NCBI GenBank assembly: GCA_045542595.1
Contig: JAZQLI010000035.1
Location: 1-12,478, forward strand
DNA: 12,478 nucleotides
Reading direction: 5' to 3'
Source: Scatosoma sp045542595
Lineage (GTDB): Bacteria > Bacillota > Clostridia > Christensenellales > Borkfalkiaceae
Made by a program: the position numbers and the translations under genes. Position 1 is the stretch's first letter. Each line of letters starts with the position of its first letter. Positions 1-5,958 of the stretch are shown piece after piece. The notes under the pieces are model-generated. The model was not told where the DNA came from. It worked only from the letters and a program-made list of their open reading frames with translations, and searched no databases.

Positions 1-15
1 CCCTTTAACCTACCA
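1..15. repeat. Left inverted terminal repeat
   Basis: The first 15 bases, CCCTTTAACCTACCA, are the exact reverse complement of TGGTAGGTTAAAGGG at 12434-12448. After this the two ends diverge. Short inverted terminal repeats are the replication origins of phages that use a protein primer covalently bound to each 5' end, and this genome has such a polymerase. The 15-bp match is seen directly; its role as an origin is inferred from the family. The sequence may start inside the repeat, because the right end continues 30 nt further outward. Confidence 0.8.
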
Positions 16-28
16 CGATCCAACTTTT

Positions 29-80
29 AACAAATTGTGAACAAAATATGAACAGATTGTGAATGTTAACAATTTGTTCA
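29..80. repeat. Phased TGAA repeats inside an inverted repeat near the left end
   Basis: Three 11-bp units lie head to tail: ATTGTGAACAA (35-45), AATATGAACAG (46-56) and ATTGTGAATGT (57-67). Their TGAA cores start at 38, 49 and 60, one helical turn apart. A reverse-complement core TGTTCA is at 75-80. The block is framed by a perfect 10-bp inverted repeat, AACAAATTGT (29-38) and ACAATTTGTT (69-78). Helically phased copies suggest cooperative binding of a protein to one face of the DNA, either a replication activator such as a p6-like protein or an early-gene regulator. The binding protein is unknown. Confidence 0.55.
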
Positions 81-111
81 TAATATGTTTTCGTTTTGTC
101 AATGGTAAAAT
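58..111 (+). promoter_or_regulatory. Candidate early promoter(s)
   Basis: Two sigma-70-type possibilities precede the first gene. One is TTGTGA (58-63), 17 bp, TAATAT (81-86). The other is an extended -10, TGGTAAAAT (103-111), without a good -35. The first -35 lies inside the phased repeats, so a protein bound there could repress or activate it. Neither match is strong; some promoter is needed here because this is the only intergenic space upstream of the early genes. Confidence 0.35.
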
Positions 112-182
112 TTTAAAATTTTTTCTATCATAATTACACGGCGCACCTGGTAGCGCCCAACACACGAAAGCGAGGTAACAAT

Positions 183-338
183 ATGAAAAGATACGAATTG
201 ATAATTATCTGGGCGACCGGTGAACGCGCCACGCATTTATATAATACGTACGCCGACGCGCTGGAAACTGAACGCGGTTTTAAAATGGCGTTTGGCTATC
301 AAATAGATTTTATGTGTATTAATGAGGTAACCGTATGA
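183..338 (+). CDS. Small early protein, 51 aa, unknown function
   Basis: The reading frame begins with ATG at 183, preceded by GAGGT (172-176) at the 6-nt spacing used throughout this genome, and ends with TGA at 336-338. The protein starts MKRYELIIIWATGERATHLY, a beta-strand-like hydrophobic run followed by a short helix-forming stretch. No signal peptide or membrane segment is evident. Its stop overlaps the ATG of the next gene (ATGA, 335-338), implying translational coupling. It is the first gene after the left terminus and so probably the first one expressed. I cannot assign a function; a host-directed early role is a guess from position only. Confidence 0.75.
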   Translation: MKRYELIIIWATGERATHLYNTYADALETERGFKMAFGYQIDFMCINEVTV

Positions 339-544
339 CAACACACGAATTAATTAGTAAATGTAACGTGGTTTGGGATTTATGCCGGTTGGTTAATAAA
401 GAAACCGGCGAGATCGTAAAAGATTATTTTACCAGTACGGATTTTTTCAAAGATGATGAAAGCGACGTTCTGGGTTGGGAAATGTATATACATAAGAATA
501 AAACCGGCGTAACTGATTACATTACGATAATAATTGAGGTGTGA
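335..544 (+). CDS. Small early protein, 69 aa, unknown function
   Basis: This frame starts at the ATG of an ATGA overlap with the 51-aa gene. GAGGT at 324-328 gives the standard 6-nt spacing and lies within the end of the upstream gene. The protein begins MTTHELISKCNVVWDLCRLV and has a mixed, mostly acidic middle (TDFFKDDESDVLGWEM) and a beta-like hydrophobic end (DYITIIIEV). The last two sense codons GAG GTG also form the ribosome binding site of the next gene. No membrane segment or known motif was recognised. The antisense frame at 380-589 is a shadow. Confidence 0.75.
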   Translation: MTTHELISKCNVVWDLCRLVNKETGEIVKDYFTSTDFFKDDESDVLGWEMYIHKNKTGVTDYITIIIEV

Positions 545-546
545 AT

Positions 547-804
547 ATGAGTATATGGGCGTATGATTTAATGCGTGTTGACGGTTCAATACGAGTATAT
601 ACCAGAATACAAAATGAATATACAGGGCAAATAACCGACGGTATACGCGATATATTTACAGATAAAAACGGTAAAAAATATTTTCGCGCCGATCATCAAC
701 AAATATTTATTGATAAAGAATATAACGCATTTATAGAACACGAAAACACCGTAAAAACGGCACTGGATTTTTACAAAAAATACAAGGGGGTTTATAGCGT
801 ATGA
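547..804 (+). CDS. Small early protein, 85 aa, unknown function
   Basis: I choose ATG 547 rather than the in-frame GTG at 541, because GAGGT (536-540) is then 6 nt from the start as in most genes here, while the GTG would sit directly on the ribosome binding site. The protein begins MSIWAYDLMRVDGSIRVYTR and ends in a Lys/Tyr-rich segment (ALDFYKKYKGVYSV). It is aromatic-rich, without signal peptide or obvious membrane segment. Its last bases overlap the next start (ATGA, 801-804). The function is unknown; its position in the tightly packed early cluster suggests a host-interaction or regulatory role. Confidence 0.75.
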   Translation: MSIWAYDLMRVDGSIRVYTRIQNEYTGQITDGIRDIFTDKNGKKYFRADHQQIFIDKEYNAFIEHENTVKTALDFYKKYKGVYSV

Positions 805-986
805 AAGTAAAGTCGGAAATGGTCAAAGGTACAAGGGAATATAAAATGTTACAACGTTTAGATAACTTGCATATCGAAACGCGCCCGATCTCGCCGGAAC
901 AGAATACAAAATTTTTATATTACAATATGGCGGTCGATGATTGTTTAAAGGTAATACGGAAATACCTGGAAAGCGTGAATAAATGA
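801..986 (+). CDS. Small early basic protein, 61 aa, unknown function
   Basis: The start is coupled to the preceding gene by ATGA. A GGGGG run at 786-790, just upstream, can pair with 16S rRNA and deviates from the GAGGT motif used by most other genes. The protein begins MKVKSEMVKGTREYKMLQRL, is rich in Lys and Arg, and looks mainly helical in its second half (AVDDCLKVIRKYLESVNK). A nucleic-acid-binding role is possible from charge and size, but no motif proves it. It overlaps the zinc-ribbon gene by ATGA at 983-986. Confidence 0.7.
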   Translation: MKVKSEMVKGTREYKMLQRLDNLHIETRPISPEQNTKFLYYNMAVDDCLKVIRKYLESVNK

Positions 987-1156
987 AAATTAAAAAATAC
1001 AAGTGCTTTAATTGCGACGGTAACGATTTTATATTTATACCGGCGTCGCATAATCCCAACGCGATCGGTATTTATTGCCGGGCGTGCGGTAGGTTTATGA
1101 AATGGGCAAATAAAGATGAAAAGAACATTATGAAAATGGGGAAAGCGTCAAAATGA
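983..1156 (+). CDS. Small zinc-ribbon protein, 57 aa
   Basis: This short frame begins at ATG 983 in an ATGA overlap and ends at TGA 1154-1156, again overlapping the next ATG. The product contains two CxxC knuckles: C8-F-N-C11 near the N-terminus and C32-R-A-C35 after 20 residues. That spacing fits a zinc ribbon with four cysteine ligands. The rest is strongly basic (MKIKKYKCFNC and a Lys-rich tail MKMGKASK). Small zinc ribbons in phages often bind nucleic acid or host RNA polymerase; which applies here cannot be told. There is no good Shine-Dalgarno site, so translation probably depends on coupling. Confidence 0.75.
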   Translation: MKIKKYKCFNCDGNDFIFIPASHNPNAIGIYCRACGRFMKWANKDEKNIMKMGKASK

Positions 1157-1449
1157 TTAAACCGTGGAAACTATACAACATTCGTTTAATGGAATTTAAT
1201 TACAATAACAACGTTCGTTACATCGATAATCTGGGTTTTGAGTTAACACCCCAGGATTTAACAAATATCAAAATACACAAGCGCCGCGTTATACACGGTT
1301 TAGAGTTTCAATATATCGCACCCGATGTAGTCATATCAATAGGTAAACAGCGCTGTGTAGTAGCTACATACACCGAGGATATAAACACCTGGTATATGTT
1401 CAAATGGGACGAACGAACAGATAATATAAAAGTGGTAAAAGTGTTATAA
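1153..1449 (+). CDS. Early protein, 98 aa, unknown function
   Basis: The gene starts at the ATG overlapping the zinc-ribbon stop. It encodes a protein starting MIKPWKLYNIRLMEFNYNNN, with several beta-strand-like segments (VVISIGKQRCVVATYT) and a basic, aromatic composition. It has no membrane segment and no recognised domain. It is the last gene of the coupled early cluster (51-, 69-, 85-, 61-, 57- and 98-aa products). An extended -10 box overlaps its last codons at 1442-1450, so a second transcript probably begins right behind it. Confidence 0.75.
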   Translation: MIKPWKLYNIRLMEFNYNNNVRYIDNLGFELTPQDLTNIKIHKRRVIHGLEFQYIAPDVVISIGKQRCVVATYTEDINTWYMFKWDERTDNIKVVKVL

Positions 1450-1450
1450 T
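1442..1450 (+). promoter_or_regulatory. Extended -10 promoter ahead of the noncoding region
   Basis: The sequence TGTTATAAT contains a perfect TATAAT (1445-1450) with the upstream TG of an extended -10 element. At 17 bp upstream there is only a poor -35 (TAATAT, 1422-1427), which extended -10 promoters tolerate. Transcription would start near 1457, after the stop codon of the 98-aa gene. The transcript would cover the structured noncoding stretch and then the SSB gene. Confidence 0.6.
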
Positions 1451-1456
1451 ACGTTT

Positions 1457-1620
1457 ATCCCACGCGCAAAAGGTGCGCCCCGGATATCTGGTGATTACGC
1501 TATTAACCCACGGTAGCGGTTACGGTTCGATTCCGTTTTAGTATGGGCGGCGGTTCAATTCCGCCGGTGTGATTTCCGCAATAGTGCGGTAATTTTATTC
1601 GGCACAACGCCGGGAAAGTA
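1457..1620 (+). ncRNA. Candidate structured RNA (possible packaging RNA) or structured leader
   Basis: This untranslated stretch, GC-richer than its surroundings, holds a chain of potential hairpins. They are GCGCA/TGCGC (1464-1478), CCGG/CTGG (1480-1491), CGCTA/TAGCG (1498-1518), ACGG/CCGT with loop TTCGATT (1522-1536), CGGCGG/CCGCCG with loop TTCAATT (1548-1566), CCGCA/TGCGG (1576-1589) and CGGC/GCCG (1600-1612). An extended -10 promoter lies immediately upstream. phi29 relatives use a packaging RNA of about 170 nt to attach the ATPase to the portal, and this region has similar length. That role is inferred from size, structure and the presence of a gp16-like ATPase. A structured 5' leader controlling the SSB gene is the main alternative. 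Confidence 0.45.
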
Positions 1621-1628
1621 GGTAAATT

Positions 1629-1967
1629 ATGAAATGGTCAGAAATGTTTGCAAAATCGAGTTTTATAGATCTGTCCGGAAAAGAACAGATCAGTATCAAA
1701 GATCTGATTGCAAATCACAACACGATCACGATTAACGATTTTTCGTTTGCAAAAACCAGTAACGGCGACACCGCTATCGTTACGTACAAGGAAAGCGAAA
1801 ATAATTTCTTTTTCGCTCCTACCGTGTTAACTACTATGTTGCACGCGATCAACGATAACCCCGACGCCCTGGAAAAGTTTAAAACCGAGGGGTTGACGGT
1901 TACCATAACCGAAACCCAGAATAAAAAGGGAAACCGCACGTATTTCAATTTTACGCCGGTAGACTGA
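1629..1967 (+). CDS. Single-stranded DNA-binding protein (phi29 p5-like), probable
   Basis: The product (112 aa) starts at ATG 1629 behind AGGT (1620-1623). Its C-terminal half (LEKFKTEGLTVTITETQNKK then GNRTYFNFTPVD) recalls the end of phi29 p5 in length, Lys/Gly pattern and alternating beta strands, and an FFFAPTVLTTMLHAI segment precedes it. The order SSB, terminal protein, DNA polymerase is also that of phi29 genes 5, 3, 2. The protein would coat the displaced strand during protein-primed replication. The identification rests on position plus weak resemblance; another early DNA-binding protein is possible. A terminator follows immediately, consistent with higher expression than the genes downstream. 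Confidence 0.6.
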   Translation: MKWSEMFAKSSFIDLSGKEQISIKDLIANHNTITINDFSFAKTSNGDTAIVTYKESENNFFFAPTVLTTMLHAINDNPDALEKFKTEGLTVTITETQNKKGNRTYFNFTPVD

Positions 1968-1979
1968 ACCTAAACACTT

Positions 1980-2009
1980 TAGGGTGGCGCGTTAGCCGCC
2001 CTATTTTTT
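1980..2009 (+). terminator. Stem-loop terminator after the SSB gene
   Basis: A 9-bp stem (1980-1988 with 1995-2003, one G-U pair) with a 6-nt loop is followed by six T residues (2004-2009). The ribosome binding site of the terminal-protein gene begins at 2012, so no promoter fits in between. The structure therefore most likely terminates only part of the transcripts, making SSB more abundant than the terminal protein and polymerase. Confidence 0.85.
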
Positions 2010-2022
2010 ACGAGGTGCAAAT

Positions 2023-2649
2023 ATGGCAAAAATAAGCGACATTAGCGCGTCCGAAAAATTACGCGTTATTTACCAGGTAAATAAACGTTTATACAGATTG
2101 CAAAAATCCGGTATTGCGAGTACGTCCAGCGCGTACGAAAACGCATTAGCTATTATCCAGCGCGGTGAAAAGAAACAAAACAAACAGCGATTAACAGCCG
2201 CAAAAGACCCGAAACGATTAAACGAACAGTATTTAAAAGCGCTCGAAATAATCGGTTCTGGCGAATATGAGGATTTATCGAAAGCGGAAATAAAAAAGAA
2301 AATAGAACGCCAGCGCCGCGAGGAACGACAGCGCCGTGACCGCGAGGGCGATTTATGGGGCGATAGCGATATTAAACGCCGTTCAACGTTTGATGAACGT
2401 TACGGTATTACCGATATCGATTACGCTATGTATAATTTTTTTAAATCATCGGAATGGAAACGTTTAAAAGAAGCGTTAGGTAGTGACACCGCTATACGTA
2501 CAATAGCGCCGGCGGCTAATGCCGGTCTGGGTACGTCGCAATTAAAGAAAATGACAAACGAATATTTGAGCGCCAGCGAAAACGACGATAAATATTACCA
2601 GAATAAATTCGCCGATGTGGTAGAAAAGTGGGAACAGAAATATAAATGA
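2023..2649 (+). CDS. Terminal protein (protein primer for replication), probable
   Basis: The 208-aa product sits directly upstream of the protein-primed DNA polymerase and overlaps it by ATGA (2646-2649), the place of gene 3 in phi29. The start ATG 2023 has GAGGT (2012-2016) at 6 nt. The N-terminal part is basic and helical (SEKLRVIYQVNKRLYRLQKS), fitting non-specific DNA binding. Residues 86-108 form a strikingly charged helix or coiled coil (KAEIKKKIERQRREERQRRD). A Ser/Thr/Ala/Gly-rich section follows (about 153-185) and the C-terminus is again charged. The residue that carries the first nucleotide cannot be identified; several Ser, Thr and Tyr are candidates. It is shorter than phi29 TP (266 aa). 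The assignment depends mainly on context. Confidence 0.7.
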   Translation: MAKISDISASEKLRVIYQVNKRLYRLQKSGIASTSSAYENALAIIQRGEKKQNKQRLTAAKDPKRLNEQYLKALEIIGSGEYEDLSKAEIKKKIERQRREERQRRDREGDLWGDSDIKRRSTFDERYGITDIDYAMYNFFKSSEWKRLKEALGSDTAIRTIAPAANAGLGTSQLKKMTNEYLSASENDDKYYQNKFADVVEKWEQKYK

Positions 2650-4760
2650 TTTATTATAAAAACGCCGATTTCAATTTAATACCGGATTTAAAAAAATCCA
2701 AAGGGCGTTTTTATGATAATAATATTTATACATTCGATATCGAAACCACGAGTATATTATATAATCCGGTAACGCGCCAGGTAATGTTATACGACACAAC
2801 ACAGCCGCCGGAATATTACGACAAATGGGAAAAGTACGGATATATGTACATCTGGCAATTTTCCATAAATGATTACGTTGTATATGGTCGTACGTGGGAC
2901 GAATTTATCGAGTTTTTAACCGTTCTGAAAAAAGTATTTTTCGGACGAAAAATTATTTACATACATAACGCCGCTTTTGAATTTCAATTTTTCAAGCACT
3001 TATTTAATGATTTACAAATATTTGCGCGTACTAATCATAAAATAATAACGGCGCGATCAGACGAATATAATTTAGAATTTCGGTGTAGTCTGTTTTTAAC
3101 AAATATGAAACTGGACAGTCTACAAAAAAATTATAATTTGCCTATTGGTAAAAAATCGGGCGACCTGGATTATAACCAGATCAGACATAGCAAAACAAAA
3201 TTAACACCGCTGGAATTGCAATATTGCGAATACGATTGTTTAGTGGTCTACGAATTAATAAAGAAAAAACGCGAACAGTATAAGACAGTTGAAAAAATAC
3301 CGTTAACGCAAACTGGCGAATTGCGGCGCGAATGTCAAAAACTATACCGCGACGATTTTAAATTTAAGGCGTGGCTACAAAAACAATTAGTAACCGACGT
3401 ACTGACACTACAATGGTTATTAAATGCGTTTATGGGTGGTTACGTTCACGCGAACGCCGCATACGCTAACCGCATTATATTTGATGTGGATAGTTACGAC
3501 ATCGCCAGTAGTTACCCGGCGGCGCAAACAGCGGAATTATACCCGGTTAGCGCACCGTTTGAAATGTCGCCCGATTTCGACATCGATCAAATGTTATCAG
3601 ACGATAAACGCCTATTTGTAACGGAAATAACATTTTATAATATCCGGTCAAAATGGCAATCAAACATATTATCATCGAGTAAATGTCGCGACGTTTATAA
3701 AATGCGTTCTGATAACGGACGTGTACGCGCTTGCGATCGTTTGACGGTTACATTAACCAGTGTCGATTTAGCGTCGATCAAAAATTTTTATACGTGGGAT
3801 AGATACGAGATCAAACGAACGGTCGGATTTTTCGCCGGATATCTGGATAAAAAATTTATCAATTATATCTGGAATTTATACCAGGGAAAAACCGCGTTAA
3901 AAGGTTTACCGGAATACGACGAATTGTACAAACAGATGAAACAGTACATTAACGCGTGCTACGGAATGAGCGTAACCAACTTAATTACGGACGACGTTAA
4001 TTATAACCCGGTTACAAAACAATTCGATGAACCGATACATTTAACCAGGGAAACGGCACAACAAAAACTGGATAAAATCAATTCTAACCGCAATACATTT
4101 TTAAACCAGGTATGGGGCATATTTATAACAGCGTACGCGCGTAAAAATCTTTTCGATTGTATGTATGAGATCGAAAAGCGCGCTAAAGAAACTAATTACG
4201 CGTGCGGCATCGTGTATTGTGATACCGATAGTATTAAATGTTTCGGTGATGTAGCCGACATATTCGAACGTTATAACGCCCGTATCGATGAAAAATTAAA
4301 ACGTACCGCTGATAAACTGGGTCTGGATTATGAAAAGACGCGACCCAGGACGAAAAACGGAATACAAAAACCGTTAGGACGTTACGAATATGAGGGACGC
4401 TATACCAGGTTTAAAACACTGGGCGCAAAAAAATATCTGACCGAGGAAAACGGCGAATATCATCTAACGTTATCCGGTGTAGCTAAATCGGGTGTATCGG
4501 CTATAAAAGATATGGACGATTTTAAAAAAGGTTTTGTATTTGATTACGATCACAGCGGTAAAAAATTATTGTATTACGGCGAGGAACAGCCGGATATAGA
4601 CGTTATCGACCTAAACGGCGTACCCGGAACGCTGACCGGTAAATCGGGAATATGTTTAACACCGTGCCAATACAAACTGGGAATAACACCGGAATATTTC
4701 GCGTATCTCGAGGAAACACAAAACGATTTTAGAACGTTACACGGAATAGAAAATATATAG
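2646..4760 (+). CDS. Protein-primed family B DNA polymerase
   Basis: This 704-aa enzyme carries both domains of the phi29 polymerase family. Exonuclease: Exo I DIE (D31, E33), Exo II HNAAFEFQF (N108, E112) and Exo III YCEYD (Y193, D197). Polymerase: the GGY linker motif (264-266), motif A DIASSYP (D285-P291), motif B K432-x3-NACYG (to G440), motif C YCDTDS (D526, D528) and the KKY motif (595-597). The segments between A and B and between B and C, about 305-425 and 441-490, are where the TPR1 and TPR2 insertions for strand displacement and primer binding lie. It would extend the terminal protein and copy the genome end to end. Oddities: Exo II has Glu where phi29 has Asp, and motif B has Ala for Ser. 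Confidence 0.96.
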   Translation: MIYYKNADFNLIPDLKKSKGRFYDNNIYTFDIETTSILYNPVTRQVMLYDTTQPPEYYDKWEKYGYMYIWQFSINDYVVYGRTWDEFIEFLTVLKKVFFGRKIIYIHNAAFEFQFFKHLFNDLQIFARTNHKIITARSDEYNLEFRCSLFLTNMKLDSLQKNYNLPIGKKSGDLDYNQIRHSKTKLTPLELQYCEYDCLVVYELIKKKREQYKTVEKIPLTQTGELRRECQKLYRDDFKFKAWLQKQLVTDVLTLQWLLNAFMGGYVHANAAYANRIIFDVDSYDIASSYPAAQTAELYPVSAPFEMSPDFDIDQMLSDDKRLFVTEITFYNIRSKWQSNILSSSKCRDVYKMRSDNGRVRACDRLTVTLTSVDLASIKNFYTWDRYEIKRTVGFFAGYLDKKFINYIWNLYQGKTALKGLPEYDELYKQMKQYINACYGMSVTNLITDDVNYNPVTKQFDEPIHLTRETAQQKLDKINSNRNTFLNQVWGIFITAYARKNLFDCMYEIEKRAKETNYACGIVYCDTDSIKCFGDVADIFERYNARIDEKLKRTADKLGLDYEKTRPRTKNGIQKPLGRYEYEGRYTRFKTLGAKKYLTEENGEYHLTLSGVAKSGVSAIKDMDDFKKGFVFDYDHSGKKLLYYGEEQPDIDVIDLNGVPGTLTGKSGICLTPCQYKLGITPEYFAYLEETQNDFRTLHGIENI

Positions 4761-4770
4761 AGGTAAAAAT

Positions 4771-5886
4771 ATGGCAAAACAAAAATATTACAGACTGGAA
4801 CATTTAAACGACAGCGTACCGTCTGATTACCACATATTACTGGGCGAACGATCAAACGGAAAATCATACGCCGTAAAAGAACGTGCGCTAATACGGGCGT
4901 GGAAAAATCCGAACGAAAATAAATTTATGTTAATGCGCCGCTGGGGTATGGAATTAAAAGCGTCATACGTTGAACAGTATTTCACGGACGCGCCTATAAC
5001 AGCGATAACGGGCGGACAGTGTAATTGTGTAGTAGCTAACGCCGGTAAAATATATCTGGCAAAATATAACGAGGAAACGCGCAAAAATGAACGCGTCGCC
5101 GTTGTCGGATATTACCGCGATCTAATGGGCGAACAGCATTTTGTTAGCCAGAATTTCAACGATGTGGATTTTGTAATTTTTGAAGAGTTTATATCACGCG
5201 ATTATTATTTACCGGACGAATGTAACAAATTACAAAATTTTATTTCCACTGTCGCACGCCGTCGTCACGTTGATGTATATATGATCGGTAATACTATTTC
5301 GCGTGTATGCCCGTATTTTAACGACTGGGGGTTGGTAAATATTCCCAAACAGAAACAAGGAACGATTGACACGTACCACGTGGAAACCGACCAGATCGAC
5401 GAGGAAACTGGCGAACCGATCATAATTACAATAACCGTTGAATATTGCGAAAATAGCGGCAATAACAGCAAAATGTTTTTCGGTGCTAAATCCGGTATGA
5501 TAACCGGCGGCGCATGGCAAGTATCGGCGCGCCCACATTTACAAGGAAAATTTACTGATTACACCGTAATGCACGATCTTATTTTTGTTTGTAAATCTTT
5601 TAAATTCAGAATGTATTTTTTACAGAATAAAAAGGGCGGTTTGCCGTTGTGGTATGTTACGCCGTACACCGGCAATATTTACAACGATGTAAAATTTCGA
5701 AATAAACGTTTTGTGGTTGATAAATTCGAAACCGGTTTAAATATACGTAGCGATCTGATAACGGTCGGATTTACGCCGTTTAACGACCAGGAAAAGACCG
5801 CGTTTTGTTATTTCGAACGAATGTGTTTTAGTGATAATCTGACCGGTTCAGACTATGACGCGTGTATTAAGGTGTTGACAAAATAA
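4771..5886 (+). CDS. DNA packaging ATPase (phi29 gp16-like)
   Basis: The 371-aa protein has a P-loop near the N-terminus (LLGERSNGKS, G25-S32) and a Walker B-type stretch DVDFVIFEEF (131-140) in which Glu138-Glu139 replace the usual Asp-Glu. A later strand ends in Asn (YMIGNTIS, N174), and an Arg cluster STVARRRH (R163-R165) is a candidate arginine finger. Length and arrangement match the encapsidation ATPases of phi29 relatives (about 330 aa), which form a pentamer on the portal, in phi29 through a packaging RNA. The start ATG 4771 has GAGGT (4760-4764), overlapping the polymerase stop. Unlike phi29, where gene 16 ends the late operon, the gene lies directly after the polymerase. A terminator follows it. 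Confidence 0.9.
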   Translation: MAKQKYYRLEHLNDSVPSDYHILLGERSNGKSYAVKERALIRAWKNPNENKFMLMRRWGMELKASYVEQYFTDAPITAITGGQCNCVVANAGKIYLAKYNEETRKNERVAVVGYYRDLMGEQHFVSQNFNDVDFVIFEEFISRDYYLPDECNKLQNFISTVARRRHVDVYMIGNTISRVCPYFNDWGLVNIPKQKQGTIDTYHVETDQIDEETGEPIIITITVEYCENSGNNSKMFFGAKSGMITGGAWQVSARPHLQGKFTDYTVMHDLIFVCKSFKFRMYFLQNKKGGLPLWYVTPYTGNIYNDVKFRNKRFVVDKFETGLNIRSDLITVGFTPFNDQEKTAFCYFERMCFSDNLTGSDYDACIKVLTK

Positions 5887-5903
5887 ATAACTTTTAATAT
5901 TTT
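5875..5903 (+). promoter_or_regulatory. Candidate late promoter overlapping the ATPase terminator
   Basis: A perfect TTGACA (5875-5880) inside the last codons of the ATPase gene is followed after 17 bp by TATTTT (5898-5903). Transcription would begin near 5910, within the left arm of the terminator stem at 5904-5931. Such transcripts lack much of that arm and should escape termination, whereas transcripts from upstream would be stopped. This is the only place where a promoter for the capsid module appears in a sensible position. The -10 matches only 4 of 6. Confidence 0.5.
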
Positions 5904-5931
5904 ATAGGTGGGTGTATAACCCACCTATTTT
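5904..5931 (+). terminator. Terminator after the packaging ATPase gene
   Basis: A perfect 10-bp stem, ATAGGTGGGT (5904-5913) with ACCCACCTAT (5919-5928), has a 5-nt loop and runs into TTTT (5928-5931). It separates the replication and packaging genes from the structural genes. The T tract is short, so termination may be partial. A putative promoter starts inside it. Confidence 0.8.
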
Positions 5932-5958
5932 ATATGTTTATGAAAGCGAGGGTATAAT

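Noticed and set aside
541..546. GTG 541 as start of the 85-aa gene
   Set aside because: It directly follows GAGGT with no spacing; ATG 547 gives the standard 6 nt.
1470..1573. A functional tRNA gene
   Set aside because: Two T-arm-like hairpins are present, but no 7-bp acceptor stem pairs around either one and no convincing D and anticodon arms are found.
3424..3621. 65-aa plus-strand frame inside the polymerase gene
   Set aside because: It is an out-of-frame overlap with the conserved GGY to motif A region and has no ribosome binding site.
5953..5958. TATAAT as a promoter for the scaffold gene
   Set aside because: It is exactly the spacer between GAGGG and ATG; a start there would fall inside the coding sequence.
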